64,000 bases of DNA from Sipunculus nudus (GCA_026874595.1 CM049310.1:3906001-3970000); one strand, 5' to 3'; counted from the first letter of the stretch, positions 1-12,588 are shown. Made by a program: numbers and translations. Notes: generated from the sequence alone by a model not told the origin.

Positions 1-3000
1 CGTATCGGTCTCCCGTGTTTCTGTGGTCGGTTTTAATACCTTTATCACTCCACACCGACTTAAACTGATACTGATATGGACAAAATCCATGTACGCCTTT
101 GTATGGCTTGTTCACAACTCAATTGCACAATTCTAGGACCATCCCTGCGGCACTTTGACTCTGCCTGCCTAAACCTCGCCTGACAAGGCTTTCTGTAACC
201 CTGTGCACACAAACCCTCTGGCTTCAGAAGATAAACTTTCATTCGCTCCCTTCTTCCTGGCAAAGTAGCATGAAAGCATCAGACCGTTTTTTCTGCACAA
301 TACATTTCTGTTTTTGACCACGTCTCATTTTTTATTGTTATCAATATCATCATAGAAACAAGTAGGAATTCCTCTACCCTTTATCTCGTACCGCTGTAGA
401 AAAGAACGATTTTAGTATCATAGTACATAATGGCATTCCAAGCGTATTATCTTACGCAATACTTCACGCCCACGCAATTGCGCCCTTTTGTAAACAAAGG
501 TTATATAATATACCTGTGTAAGAACACGAGCACACACTTACACATAAAAGATTAGTATATCATGAACAAAGGTTTACATTCGTAAAGAACTCCAATATAT
601 TTATTAAACCATAGACCATAATCCCTTATTTTGTTATTGGATTGTACCTGTCTTCATGGCAATGTGTCACTAATGGGTGTCAGCCCGCTTCGGTGTTTTG
701 TCAGCAAGTTATTTTTCCTTTTGGCTGTGGACACCCGTTCAGGGTTACCCTAAGGGGCGGACATCCAGATCAGAACCATGTGTGCGTGGTCATTATTCAT
801 TCGCACGCCCGCACAAGAACGCGAGCCCTGACAGAGGCCGCCGGCTGGGCTGTGACGTGTCCACATCCGGCCGATCATCCGTCCCTGGCTCAACTTTCCT
901 GTGTAAACCTTGACTGGTACTCTGCTAATTAATTTCGTGTTAAAAGTAGCCTGGTTTCCAGCTCATATTAAATGAGGAATTCATAAGCGGGCATATCGGT
1001 TTACCTGAATAAGGTTCTTATCACAATAAGAAAAAAATATGTACTAACGGCTTATTTGTTAACTTTTTAACAATAATAATTAAAATTATTTTTTATTCGA
1101 AATATATTTCTGCAGATTTAAAGATAATTGATGAGTAAATTGTGCTCACGCATCAACTAAACACGAATTTGTAATTTCTTACCTAGCTCTATCAAACTCT
1201 TGATATGCGGTCTTTTATGGCTGAAACACTCACTTTGCTCGTAAAGAAGAGTCATACACTTCAGTCAGTCATACATTATACACACACCATGCGGGACACA
1301 GCACGCCCGCGTACTTCTCTGGGCGAAAGCACAAAGTGTACCGCGTGAAAAGTTAATCATGGATTAATCTTCGAGACTGGATAATAAAGTCTGACGGATA
1401 GTAGATATGTTCTGTTGGGATTACTGATATGTTCTAATTGCTTAGCTTAATACCAAGCCTAATTCGTGAAGGCACGGCCATGATTGTCGTGTATACAGGC
1501 CAGAGATTCTAGATACACCCTATCTATGAGAAACAACATTGTCATCTACCTACCTGCTAGTGACAGGTACATTTCACTGTTGACAGATAGGTGTTTATCT
1601 TTTAATCATTCGACAAATGCAATTAAACCTTTTGAAAAGAAAACAAAACGGGCATCAAAGATGTGTCAAGTCTTTTTATTTATCGTAGAAGTTACGAGAT
1701 CTGGTCTTTCTTAGAAGTTAAGCACATGTATATAAACTGATGTTCCAGAATTCCTGTAAATAAAAGTGAAAGACAGACAGACTCGGCATCGACATTACAT
1801 ATTTAGTATCTCAAATTTTTATATGAATTAGGAATTTCTTGCCAAACATCTACACATGACATAACAAAAATACGAGCCTTAATAAAACACACACATTCCT
1901 TTTTCACCAAATGCCTTCAATTAATCTACGATACTTTTCCCTTTTTTTAAATTTCAGTTGTTAGAGTAAAATAACTACGCCAACACCAATCAAGGATCTT
2001 TCATCTTAATCTTTACAGAAAGGGAGGGGGTTGCACTGCATGGTTTACTGAGTCCAGAACCCCTCTGCAGATACACCAGCCCCTCGGGACCATGCAGGCA
2101 GAGCCTGGGGGATATGGATCTGTTTACCTGGGCTACACCAAGCTTTTGAGCTGGCGTCTAATTACACCAGTGGCAGGCCCTTTTGCAGTTGTGGAGACTG
2201 AATAGCTGTCCTTTCAGCCATGAGGCTGAATCTGAGGCCACAGGCTTTATGTATGTTGGGGCCACACTGAGGGTGCGCTGAGCCTTTCAGGAAGTCCATG
2301 TGCCCGTACTATAGGATTGTCGTTTTCTTGGTATAAAAGCCTCTTGGCGCATAAGAGTCCTTCCACAGAGAAAGAATGCTATACTTTACATGGTACAGTA
2401 AATACCCTCTTCTTCAAGAACATGCTTGGACATCGGCGTAGGTTTGGTCACGTGACCCTGTTAATTGATTTGACCAAACGATACCGTGGTACCACAAAGA
2501 TCCCGTTCATTTTTTTCTCCCGGTCGGGAGTTTGGTGTTGACTGTTATAAATAGAAACTGACCCGTACCTTGCGGCGAACATCCGCAGGGCCAGGAGTTG
2601 ACAAATATTTGCGCTAGACAGTCACAAAGCACTGTGCACCAACCTCTTTGTAACTTGGTCTTTCACTGCGACACATCAAATTCACACCACAGTTTGTGCT
2701 TGCACAACGAGAAGATATCAGACATGTAAACCGTTCGTATTGACAAAATGGATTCCCCAAATACTAGTACTATATCCTGCAATATTAAAATCAGTCAGCA
2801 CCCAAACATTTCTTACTTCTTTCGGAACAAAGAAGAACGGTACCATACACAACATAATCCTTAAACGCATTAAATATTAACTTCAGTTGATTAAAGGATA
2901 AGTGAACGCTTATACGTATTTTCTAAATAACCGTGATAATGATGGGTTTAGTAATAATGACGGGTCCTACGCTGTATATTGATCTGCTTTACGTTAATGA

Positions 3001-4183
3001 GATTTTATGTACAGGATTCTCTTGGAAAAGGATGATCAATTCGCTACATAAAACATTGAAACAATAAAAGTAATTATTTTTTTTATTTGGAAATATGAAA
3101 TGTGGGTATCCGAAAGCAAAGCTGACGTTAAATACCAGTCTCACTAAAGCAAGTTTACCACTACTTCCGGTTGGTAAGAAATTGCGGGCACGATCATTGT
3201 ACAGTACCTGATACTCTATATTAGCTCCTCTCTGAGAGGGGAGGCAGAAATTTAAAAAAGTATATCCACCTACTCAGGCACCAGTATATTATCATAGATC
3301 ACCCTAAGTTGTGAAAACATATCCTCATTCCCATCAACAGTATTAAGTTAACGTGGGCTGCCCCAAGGAGCACTGAAACGAGTAGGGATGATATAGACTT
3401 GTTTCCCGCGCACAATTTGTTCTAAAGAACATAGAGACTGGCGACGAGATGTCTCGAAATCTTAAAAATCATTCGGTAATATTATGCAGTATTGTCCAGT
3501 CTCTTAACTTTTCATTTTAGCCTGAATTCATATAGCAAGGGGGTATACGATTTGGGAGGGGAGGGCTGGGGTCGGGAGTCATGGCCAATGCCCGCATGCC
3601 CTTATTTTCTACAAGTGTGACGTTGAGTCACAGGTTGTCTCTGGTTGTTCTGGTCTATACAGCATGTGCGTGGTGTTTCCCACTTCTTCTCAGGGCTAGT
3701 TTTCAGCCCATGTTGGCAGGGCTTTGACAATCCGCTATCCTAATTAATCACGTGTGATGCGACAGCAGGGTTGGGAAGTTGACTTTGGGACGGGGAGAAA
3801 AGGGTGCGGCAACCTCTGGTAAAGACAAGCAAACAATGGGTATTAATAATGGAAATGGTTCCTCCAGTAAGACATAACAAGCCCCTCTTCTGTATGTAAC
3901 CATTCATGTTTTAATGTACATCAGTAGCGACGGAGAGCGCGTGTTGTCAAGGTGTCTCTTACAGGACACAATATGGCCGCATCACACATGACCTGGATAG
4001 CCGTGGTGTGGGGCGATGAAGCCCGTGGTTTGGCGTGTTTTCCCCTCTTGTGTGTCTGCTTCTAATCTGGCGACGCCTTGGAGGCTTCTATGGAGTGGTG
4101 TGTGTGTATAACGTTCTGCCTATACTTGATTTGTTACCGTTGGAATTTTGCCCAAGTGTTAATGCCTGATATCCGTTTTCCAG
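1..4183 (+). other. Putative intron of the RBM24-like gene
   Basis: This stretch ends at a good splice acceptor (pyrimidine-rich ccgttttccag, AG at 4182-4183) in front of the RBM24-like terminal exon, so it is read as intron or upstream gene sequence. I searched by eye for the RNA-recognition-motif exons of the family and did not find them; they should lie before the window. Most of it is AT-rich and featureless. Two blocks, about 630-930 and 2020-2310, are noticeably less AT-rich and of higher complexity. No repeat or RNA gene is evident. Confidence 0.5.
2020..2310. promoter_or_regulatory. Candidate intronic regulatory block
   Basis: This is a roughly 290-bp island of non-repetitive, less AT-rich sequence inside the putative RBM24-like intron. 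It has no open reading frame of note. It contains a forkhead-type TGTTTAC, a homeodomain-type TAATTA and several GC-rich short words, and its composition differs clearly from the flanks. That is what conserved non-coding elements usually look like, but conservation cannot be seen from a single sequence. It could equally be an old, unrecognised repeat. Confidence 0.25.
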
Positions 4184-4490
4184 ATTGCCGCAGCTCGTAT
4201 ATCCGTCCACCTACGTCACGACAAGCCAGGGCGTCATCCCGGTTGCCCCACACTCACCGCTGTCGCCCACGGCCAACACCAACTATATGGACTACCAGGC
4301 GGCTATGTACGGCCAGCTTTCTAACGTGTATGAAGCTAGCTACCCAGGTACGGCCGCCGCCGCCGCCGCAACAGCGGGTGCCTATATGACGCCGGCATAC
4401 TCCACATACGCCGCGGTGCCACAACCCATGGCCACCGCCGGCCACATCGCCCACTTCCAGCCAGCCCAGATACAAGAGAGGATGCAGTAA
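4184..4490 (+). CDS. RBM24: RBM24/RBM38-family RNA-binding protein, terminal coding exon
   Basis: This is the last coding exon of an RBM24/RBM38 (SUP-12/SEB-4) type protein. These proteins bind GU-rich pre-mRNA and mRNA through one N-terminal RRM and control muscle-specific splicing and mRNA stability; the role is family knowledge. The exon follows a clear acceptor at 4182-4183 and starts with one base completing a codon, then gives 101 residues to TAA at 4488-4490. The peptide matches the family's C-terminal tail in order: LPQLVYPSTYV, then a GVIP segment, NYMDYQAAMYGQ, an Ala-rich run, a Tyr/Ala-rich middle, and the diagnostic ending QERMQ (vertebrate RBM24 ends DRMQ). The RRM is not in this exon and must be encoded upstream, outside the window. 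One ancestral gene usually represents RBM24 and RBM38 in invertebrates, so the symbol is approximate. An alternative acceptor at 4191-4193 would remove three codons. Confidence 0.88.
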
Positions 4491-5420
4491 CCATTTTAGG
4501 CAATAAGTTTCTGATCCTCATCCGACACACTGCAAACACACGTGCCTGACTGCGCCTGCGTGCCGGCCCTGCACGTTAGTGCTTTCATATACCAAGGAGT
4601 ATACCGGCTGTGCCAACCCCGAGCTGTGCCTTCAAACGCCATGTGCAGAGTCTTGGTGTATTCTAGTTATTAGACAATGCATTAAAAGCATATGGAGGAA
4701 TATATGATCTCTTCATGACTATGCAACTCGCACACAGTCGAACATTTTGCAAGCATTAAAACATTATTTTTTTGTACGGACCGGACTGAGGAAGGAATGA
4801 GCCAGCGTGATTTTTTAGCTGAGGCAATTTAAAGGTATCTTTACCTTGAATGCAAGCAAGGCTTAATTGCATGTTATAACCAATGGATGCGGCTTTGCGA
4901 TTAACTGAACTCAAAAGCCCCGTGTACACTTGTAACGTATGTCATGAAATATTGATAAATATATGGGAAGCCTGCAAGCCAGCTGCAATGCACATGAGGC
5001 ACCTGACCGCCACTGGCGTGCGCATCTGGTCAGTATTGTAGCGCCCCCTGTCGCATTACAGCTATAAATCGGCACGCAGGCAGGGTCGGGAGTTAACAGG
5101 GGCCATTTCGCATTATAGGAATATTCCCAATCAATATCAGGTAGGAATCCGCTCGACGGAATCCCTTAAATGTGTTGTTAAAGTGGCGTATGGTTCATTC
5201 CTTCCTTGTTCCTTGCTTCTTGTTATTTATAGTTTATTATTATTTAAGGATATACATTTTGTAAATTGTTGTTATATATTGATATATATGAAATGTTATT
5301 TTCAGCCATCCAGTTTAAGGACGTCAACTGGGTATCATGATTTTGGAGCATTTAGACCTTGCTAAGACAGTATGGTCAAACCTGCTTAGTAATAAACTGC
5401 GGTACCATTGTTGTAGTGCT
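4491..5420 (+). other. Probable 3' UTR of the RBM24-like gene
   Basis: Sequence after the stop codon has no coding signal. The variant signal ATTAAA occurs at 4681-4686 and 4755-4760, and a canonical AATAAA lies at 5391-5396 followed within 15-25 bases by a GT-rich stretch (ttgttgtagtg). Which site is used cannot be told from sequence, so the 3' UTR could be about 220 or about 920 bases long. Confidence 0.45.
5391..5396 (+). terminator. Candidate polyadenylation signal AATAAA
   Basis: This is a canonical AATAAA about 900 bases after the RBM24-like stop codon, followed by a GT-rich downstream element. It is the best-formed signal in the region; the upstream ATTAAA copies at 4681 and 4755 are alternatives. 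Confidence 0.35.
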
Positions 5421-5696
5421 CAAACAAGTGGGGGTCATTCATTTTTACGATGATTAGTTTACATTAATTTCATCACGCAAATTTAGTGTATCATCAGAAA
5501 ATTAATATTAATTCATGTTCAACACGGGCATATATATGTATAACAATTAGAAATTGTAGATTAGGTGATAGTTAAACTTCAGTAGTCCTAGATATTATTA
5601 TTGCCGAAAGCCTAAGGCAACGGTAGCTATTATACATTATAACATTATACTGCACACAAATCAAACGTGCCGCCAGCATGTTTACTCGGCTTTTTA

Positions 5697-5757
5697 CACG
5701 TGACTTATCACGTGATTTGTCAGCACGTGACTATACGTCAGCCTGTGATACCACGTG
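5697..5757. promoter_or_regulatory. Homotypic cluster of four CACGTG E-boxes
   Basis: Perfect CACGTG palindromes lie at 5697-5702, 5709-5714, 5724-5729 and 5752-5757, so four copies in 61 bases. The second is embedded in TCACGTGA, the extended form preferred by MITF/TFE-type and USF bHLH-zip factors. By position it is about 1.2 kb downstream of the RBM24-like stop codon. Binding or enhancer function is inference. Confidence 0.45.
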
Positions 5758-6632
5758 ATGCAGGTTCGTTATACGGATTTTCTATTATTATCTCACCAAA
5801 GATGGTCTTACAACTATTCCGCCCAACGAAAGATTTGTAAACATTTTGATGGAATTCTTAACTTATTGTTTTCACAGAAATCTCTGTACTGTATAGATTT
5901 TTACTATTTAATCTTAAATTATCTCTATTTATAATCTTGAGAAAATAGTGGACAGCACTGATAAACTATTATACTTTTAGATTTAAGTTTAGTTAGGTTA
6001 TACCACCAATTATGATGTATATTATTATAGTCAATGTTATTGTAATGTCTCAATGAATTCTGTAATATAATAATATTGTATTATCACAAATGCCAACGTT
6101 ATATTGGCAATAAACCAAGCCAAGCGAAACAGTTACGTTTCCTTTTTCTTATCCTTTTGGTCTGTGTGTTGAATACATGGTTCTGTGATATTCTGCAGTT
6201 AGGTTGTATGCCAGTGTTATTGTTGGAACTGTCCCTCAAAAGTACACTTGGATATATGTGTGTGGAACGTATAAGTTTAGTTGTTTAAATGGTATAATAT
6301 ATTATAAATATTAAAGTATATCTGGTGAATGAATAATGAATGAATCAGAAAGAATAATGGGTTAGTGAGGCACCCAAGTGCCGAAAAAAATATTTAGAAA
6401 ATAATGTTACCATTAATAGGTGTCCAAGGCATTGTTTGGTTTTATTCCAGTTAACTAGGCCTATGCATCATCCTTTAATTGCAGAGTAGCCTACCTTTGG
6501 AATATTGATCTGCCAGAAATACTGCAAAATTCCCATGGGCACCCCTAAAGAGACGGTCTTAAGTTCTAATATTGTCTGAAAAGGAACTGAATTATAAGCA
6601 AACATATGTCAACAACATAAAGCAGACTTCAG

Positions 6633-6745
6633 GTTAACAGGGTGTGTTACCCGTGTTAAAGCGGGTATTCTTATATACGCGCCCTGTATATGTTAACAGT
6701 ATGTGTTACCCATGTTTAGCGGGTATTCTTATATACGCGCCCTGC
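6633..6745. repeat. Two-copy tandem repeat, period about 59 bp
   Basis: A unit beginning GTTAACAG and ending CGCGCCCTG occurs at 6633-6691 and again at 6692-6745. The copies differ by a few bases, and both share the inner word GCGGGTATTCTTATATACGC. Confidence 0.75.
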
Positions 6746-7177
6746 AAGCACACATTGTCCTATATTAAATTATATACGACGTACTTGTGGAAAAAAATGA
6801 TTACGAGCGAAAATACATCAGTTTGTCAGACATGATTTAAATGGAGAGCAAAATAATGTTTTTGTTCAATGTAAACTTTCAAAGTTGATTTACTGTAAAC
6901 ATCTTGGCAACTCTGGACAGATACACGGCGATAGATAATTAGTGCGCCTGCCTTGAGGTGTTTCCGGGCAGTTGGTATACCTTGTTGTATGAACACTGGG
7001 TGAAAACCGCCAGCTAACGGCACAGCCCGCCGGGACGGTCTGTGTGGCAACGGTCATACAGTCTACTACCAGCGAGGCACTGATTATAATAACATATTTG
7101 TCCTTTTTATGTAAAGTTGAAAAGTATTTAGCAAAATATTTCAATGTCACATCATGCATGTGTGTGTGGGTGTATGT

Positions 7178-7241
7178 GAGAGAGAGAGAGAGAGAGAGAA
7201 AAAGAGAGAGACAGACAGAGACAGAGACAGAGAGAGGGAGA
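7178..7241. repeat. (GA)n purine microsatellite
   Basis: About 60 bases of GA, followed by interrupted GACA/GAGA units; all purine on the + strand apart from scattered C. Confidence 0.9.
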
Positions 7242-8714
7242 CTGTGTAAAACTATTAAATTGTTTAAGGTAGAATGTGGAGAAGATGAGTGACTCCATAA
7301 AATATGACACTCCCTCTCAAATAAATATTTCTATCCAGGATTTGTCTTTTTTTTCTACTCATGATACAAGAAATGAGTGTTTACATCCTATTAATTACAG
7401 TATGATTTTATTATTCAAACATGGTTATGCATTGTGCATCTGCATGTATGCCAACGATTTGGTGACTATACCTATATATACTAGGAACACCAAAGTAGAG
7501 TGGCGCTCAACAGAGGTGATGCTTGGGGAATAGGAAATATTATTAATGGATCAGCCCCTTTATCTGGTCGGACGCCAACATTTAATTGGGTCATTTCGGG
7601 CCCTTGTCTCATCTCTCGCAATGTTTCGGTTCAGCCTTTTCTGCGTAATGCTTCTGTTAATATAAACATACATCAAAGATAAGACAAATAATACATAAAA
7701 CGCTTTAATGTTATACAGGACGGTACTGCAATAAAGACTGAAGGTCTAAACTAAAGGGAACATGTATTGGTGAATATGGTACAGACTAACTAAAATCAGG
7801 CATGATTACATACCTGTCATGTGAAATGCTTGATTACTTATAGCAAAAACGAAATTATTGAGGTAAGGTTTTGAGTTGAGCCGGTCAGGTGACCAGATCA
7901 CTTCTGATATATATTCACTTTGACATAATCTCGCGATTACGATGGGGGTAACAGGTACACAACACTCAGATATACTAAACCACGCTTATCCCTTATATAT
8001 CAATATTTATTAGATTATATATATCTATAGTCATTTATAAAAGTCATCTACAAGGGAAAAAAATAAAGGTCATAGTACAAGCAAGAGACTGTAAAGCTAA
8101 GTTACACTTATAAACACATTTACACAGGACTTTATACTAGCACGGTTTCCTTATATATGTGTAAATTATTTTTGGACTTTTTTTTATAATGAAATTGGGA
8201 TATAAAAATTATAAATATTGCATAATAAGATGAATAACCTGTATTACACACGTTTATAAATCAGCTGCAGGAAGTAAAAAAATTGAACATGTTTACCTTG
8301 GCGGGACTACTTAATAGTTACTTGATATTATATTGATTAATTAAGAATAACAATAATACATAAGTTAATAATAAAAATAATATCAACATTATAAATGTAA
8401 TAAATATGGAATCGCGTGGTAGTAGCTACTCCTTTATAAATCAAGTAAAGTCAGATACTTAACCTGCAACCCCAAGTTCAGATGATGCACCTCAAAACTG
8501 CGTCGTTGCGTTGTTAACAAATTACATGCTCATAAAGACAAGTGTGCGAAGTCTGAGCGTCACCTCAGTCTGTGCATGCACCTGCAAGGTCATCGATATG
8601 TAGGTCATACGGGTACAGAATGATAAAGCATCACCAAACAATGCCACGTGATAAACAATTGAAAAAAAAAGCCTCGCGAGGTAAAGCACTTGAACGCCTT
8701 ATCCTTTTTTTGGA

Positions 8715-8730
8715 GGGGGGGGGGGGGGGG
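8715..8730. repeat. Poly-G tract (16 G)
   Basis: Uninterrupted run of 16 G on the + strand, about 100 bases before a (TA)n tract. Confidence 0.95.
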
Positions 8731-8827
8731 CGTATAGAGGGCTTGGTGACGCCCCCGTCAGTCACATTCTCTTTATATTCTTCTTTTAAATACATATTTT
8801 TACATGTATATTTGTCAAAGTTTACCT

Positions 8828-8832
<5 letters not shown>

Positions 8833-8891
<59 letters not shown>
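8833..8891. repeat. (TA)n microsatellite
   Basis: About 29 perfect TA units. Confidence 0.97.
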
Positions 8892-8893
<2 letters not shown>

Positions 8894-10319
8894 AGATCTG
8901 AAACTTTTATCATCTCGCTCTTATCCAAGATAACTCGGTGCACGGCAATACTTGGAGAAACCTGAGAATATTGTGTAATTACTGTGTTCGTTAGACGTTC
9001 CTTCCGGGAAATGGACATGGCCTTCTAGACACAACGCTTTAGCGTGTTATTAATAAGGCTATCTGAACAACATCTAGCTTACCAAAGTACATGCGTTGCC
9101 TTCAACAAAATCAGTTGTTTTATAGGTTTGAGCTGGTTTGTACTGCTTGGGATGGGGAAATTTGGCCTGCAGCCATGAATATCGAGGGTATATATACATG
9201 TAATTCTAAGGTATGGAATATATATTGATATATTTTATGTAAAGTAACCGATCAAATAAATGTAATTTATAAAGGTGTAAGCTAATGTATCGAAAGGACT
9301 CAGAAAAATATAATCTCTAATAAAAAATTAACATTGCCATTGTCCGGATAGACAAATCGTACAAACAGCAGACTGCTGCTTGAGCAACAGATTCTTGTTA
9401 CAGTTGGAACAGTTGTACACCACAGCCTTACAGTCAGGCCTGTCAGCCAAAAAATGCAGCACACCTCTGAACACGCATTCATCCCAGAGACAGAAAGGGC
9501 TACATGTAGTCAGTACACAAATGTCATGCTCGGTAAACCAGAAAACTTACGTATACACATCTGAATTGACAATTCATGTGAAAAGTGTATTCAGGAGCAT
9601 GTTTGTATTTTACATTTAAATTTATAATGTGAAAAAAATAATAAGAAGCAACAAGATAAACTTAATCTTCTTGCTGTCCAAGATAAAAACGTAAATTATG
9701 TCGGTCTAAGCATTTTACTGGAATAATGGGCTATAGAACGAAATTTTATTTTAAGTGGGAAATTGACAGTTTACTGTAAATGAACCAATGACAGTGGAAT
9801 TAATCAGTTTTTAAAGAAATTATAGAAGAACTGGATTTGTCGGGTCAAGAGTTCCTGTGGAGATCCCGATCCGCATTGAGCGGGCATTTTTATAACCGAC
9901 ATTTCAAATAGAATTTTTAAAGATAATTATCCTATACGCGTTACGGAACTCATGGGGAAACTTTTGTGTCAATGGGTCAACACCGCATTCTAAGCATGTT
10001 CAGGGGGCATCCACTTATTTTCTTTCGACAGACTGCGATAAACTGCCATCTTTCAAGGTTTGGGGTTGGTACCCTCGAGCTCATATATCAGTGACATGCA
10101 CTTACATTTAGTTAGTAAAGTTATATGTATAATTTGAAAGGGAGGGGTCCAGGATCATGGAATAAGTGAGACATTTTTGATTGAATCGTGTTTTTATACG
10201 ATCTGCTGAGAGGGAGATTCGAAATACATAATGCCAGGCTATATTTTCAATACGTTCGGTATATTTTGCTTTTTTTCGTGCCCTCAAATAGAACGCATCT
10301 CACATTTACTTTATCAGAA

Positions 10320-10545
10320 CATCTCTAAGGCCGTGGTCTGGTGCATGTTTACTATTGACCAGCTGTCGGCAGGGACTGGCTAATGGCAGTGGTCAACTCT
10401 GGTCACTGCAGCCCCTAAATGGTGGAAATCTCAGATCAAAGCCCACTCATTGTGCACCTCTCTTCCGACAGCAGCTGGTAGTACGCTAATTAAAATGGAT
10501 TGCTGCCTTCTTTCAAGTTTTACACAATACATGAGGTAGCGCTTC
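10320..10545. promoter_or_regulatory. Candidate regulatory element with paired CAGCTG boxes
   Basis: This is a higher-complexity, less AT-rich block about 6 kb downstream of the RBM24-like gene. Two CAGCTG E-boxes lie in inverted context about 105 bases apart (ACCAGCTGTCGG near 10357; CCGACAGCAGCTGG near 10467), with a TAATTA further on. There is no coding signal. Vertebrate RBM24 is a target of myogenic bHLH factors, which bind CAGCTG, so a muscle enhancer is a reasonable guess but nothing more. Confidence 0.28.
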
Positions 10546-12299
10546 TGGCTGTTGGCGTTTGGGTCGTAAGCTCACCTCTGACATTATCAGACAACCTGTC
10601 CCGTTTCCTCCCAAGCCAGCCGCTGATCGGCCGCATAATATATCAGTAAATATTATGACACGGTGCCCTTGCCTTGCACCTCGGCTTCTTCTGCTGCTTC
10701 TTCTTCTTGACTATACGCAAATATCTCTCCCGACTAGCAGAATGCTCCCCCTTTTTCCAGCTAGTTCCGTTTTTCTCCCGATGCAAGGACAAGAAAATAT
10801 TTGGGTGTTAAAGCCAGACATTCCCTCTGCAGGGCTGGGTCCATACCACCTCAACAGTCAAGAAGCCTCCCCATCATCTTGCTCCTCTTGATCAGAAGGA
10901 TCAAGTTTGATTACCTCGGATGAACCGAGAGTCAGCAACTGACGGTCACGTGGCCGCACAAAAAAAGTGACTTCCCAGGGGATGCCACATGGATCACTTA
11001 TCCAAATTCCCCGCTAGATTTCCAAACAACAGGTTTCTGTGTGTCTTTTTTAACGCTTGTGTAGGTCTTAATAATACTGAAGGACGGCTCATCCGAGCAG
11101 GTGCCTACGATTTAGCATGATACATGTAAAAAGGGTATGCTGTATAGTTTGTTATTTCTGGTAGATTGGCTACATTGATATATTTACAAGGATGAAAAAC
11201 TGAACGACAAGCTAATAAACCAGGAAAAGTATATAGACCAGTAAACGTTCCACTGATAACAAAATGCTATTATGGTGACTTTTCATGTTAGGAAGTAAGT
11301 TGGTGGAATCTGAGGCGCCTTTTGTACAACTATAAATATATAATATGAGTTCATCCCCCCCCCCCCAAAAAAAAATTATAATTATTATTGTACTTGGTGA
11401 ATATGAACGCAGTTTTTCACACTCACTAAAGCTGCCATTCTCAAAAACAGTGTGCTCCAGTTCAATACTATTGTTTCCGAGGTTTTGTCTCATTTCAATC
11501 AGGCAAATGTAAAATAAAAAAAAAAGAATTAGCTGTTCTTTGATTCATATTCCTTTGACCACTATTATTCACAAATTCTTGTTGATTTAATAGTCTGTAT
11601 AGTTAAATACATTACATTACAAAAATAAAAATATATTTATTCTTTCAAATAATTGAAAAAACGAGGCTTGGAACATTGACATAATATGTTTGTTTCTGTT
11701 CGAACGTTGTGTATATGATTAAACTACACCAGCCTCAGGAAGGAATTTTGCCCGAACAAAATGAATGCTTTGCAACTGCGTCAGGAACGTTGCAGGACTG
11801 ATTCACAGCAATAGGGCCATTATAGACGGGGGGGGGGGGGGGGGGATGCGAAACATTTATTATGGAACAATGTTTAATAAGATGTCCAGTTTTGTGGTGA
11901 GGGGTTGGTAAAGGATATAGCTTAAGGTACGTAAGTAAGAAAATGAAAGGCGACGTTTCACATGCAAAGGCACTTATGAAATTCTCTGAAATTCATGAAC
12001 AAATTCTCACCTTTCTTAACAGATTACAAAATAAGGAGGATAAATATCAACGATTTTTCAAACCACCTGGTGATTATAGCAACCATATACTGTTGATCTA
12101 ATTGTAGATACGTTTTTAGTGACTCTGTAGCACAGTTAAAAACGATTTAAGAAATATCAATTTTACGGATGCAAGATCACTTTTTATTGTGTCCTGAAAT
12201 CAAAGAAAGCGGACAATTCACATCTGTTATAACACATAGGAGCTTCTGTAAAGCAAATACATTTATACTTTGAAAACATAAAAACATAGTCATTCTGCG
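10546..12299. other. Intergenic; poly-C/A and poly-G tracts
   Basis: No supported gene. Contains a C12 run followed by A9 (11355-11375) and an 18-base G run (11828-11845). The first 350 bases are less AT-rich than the rest but show no motif or reading frame that I recognise. Confidence 0.55.
11828..11845. repeat. Poly-G tract (18 G)
   Basis: Uninterrupted G run on the + strand. Confidence 0.95.
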
Positions 12300-12580
12300 A
12301 AGGAGCCATATGGTTTCCTGAAATCATAAAGGGGATGTCTATATGGTCAGCTACCGGTAGCAGCTCGTGCAGCAATGCAGCAGCAAGAGGTGTAGCGGTG
12401 TTAGCAGCTGTCAGCGTCAGCTGACGAGGATCTTTCTTGGACAGGTGTATATAATATACGCTACCAATAATTGGTCTCAGTCGCACAGCGCGGCCACAGG
12501 TTACACGGACCAGCCCGGCTATCCATGCAGGGTCGCAGCGTGCTGGTCCTACGGCACATGTTTAGAGGGATAAAAGCTGT
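12300..12580. promoter_or_regulatory. Candidate regulatory element, E-box rich
   Basis: This is a high-complexity island with CAGCTG at 12405-12410 and 12418-12423 (only 13 bases apart), a CAGGTG near 12441, and the near-palindrome ACCAATAATTGGT near 12464. It has short open frames on both strands but no recognisable protein. It ends against a 29-base G run. The regulatory role is inference from composition and motifs. Confidence 0.28.
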
Positions 12581-12588
12581 GTGCGAAT

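Larger units (their letters stand above)
5421..10319. other. Intergenic, AT-rich; simple repeats and an E-box cluster
   Basis: No coding exon is supported. It contains a four-copy CACGTG cluster (5697-5757), a short two-copy tandem repeat (6633-6745), a GA microsatellite (7178-7241), a 16-base G run (8715-8730) and a TA microsatellite (8833-8891). At 7883-7894 there is an inverted GGTCA-GG-TGACC. The remainder is unremarkable AT-rich sequence. Confidence 0.6.

Noticed and set aside
642-932. Overlapping open frames of 78-96 codons in the first kilobase as RBM24 exons
   Set aside because: The translations show no RRM motif (no RNP1/RNP2-like sequence) and differ wholly from the family.
4078-4475. 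Other open frames overlapping the RBM24-like exon on both strands
   Set aside because: Shadows of the real exon in other frames; only the + frame ending QERMQ matches a family and has a splice acceptor.
8572-9018. Open frames across the (TA)n tract with Tyr-Ile repeats
   Set aside because: TA repeats translate as YIYIYI on both strands; the same artefact appears at 13.1, 21.2, 34.3, 41.1 and 49.5 kb.
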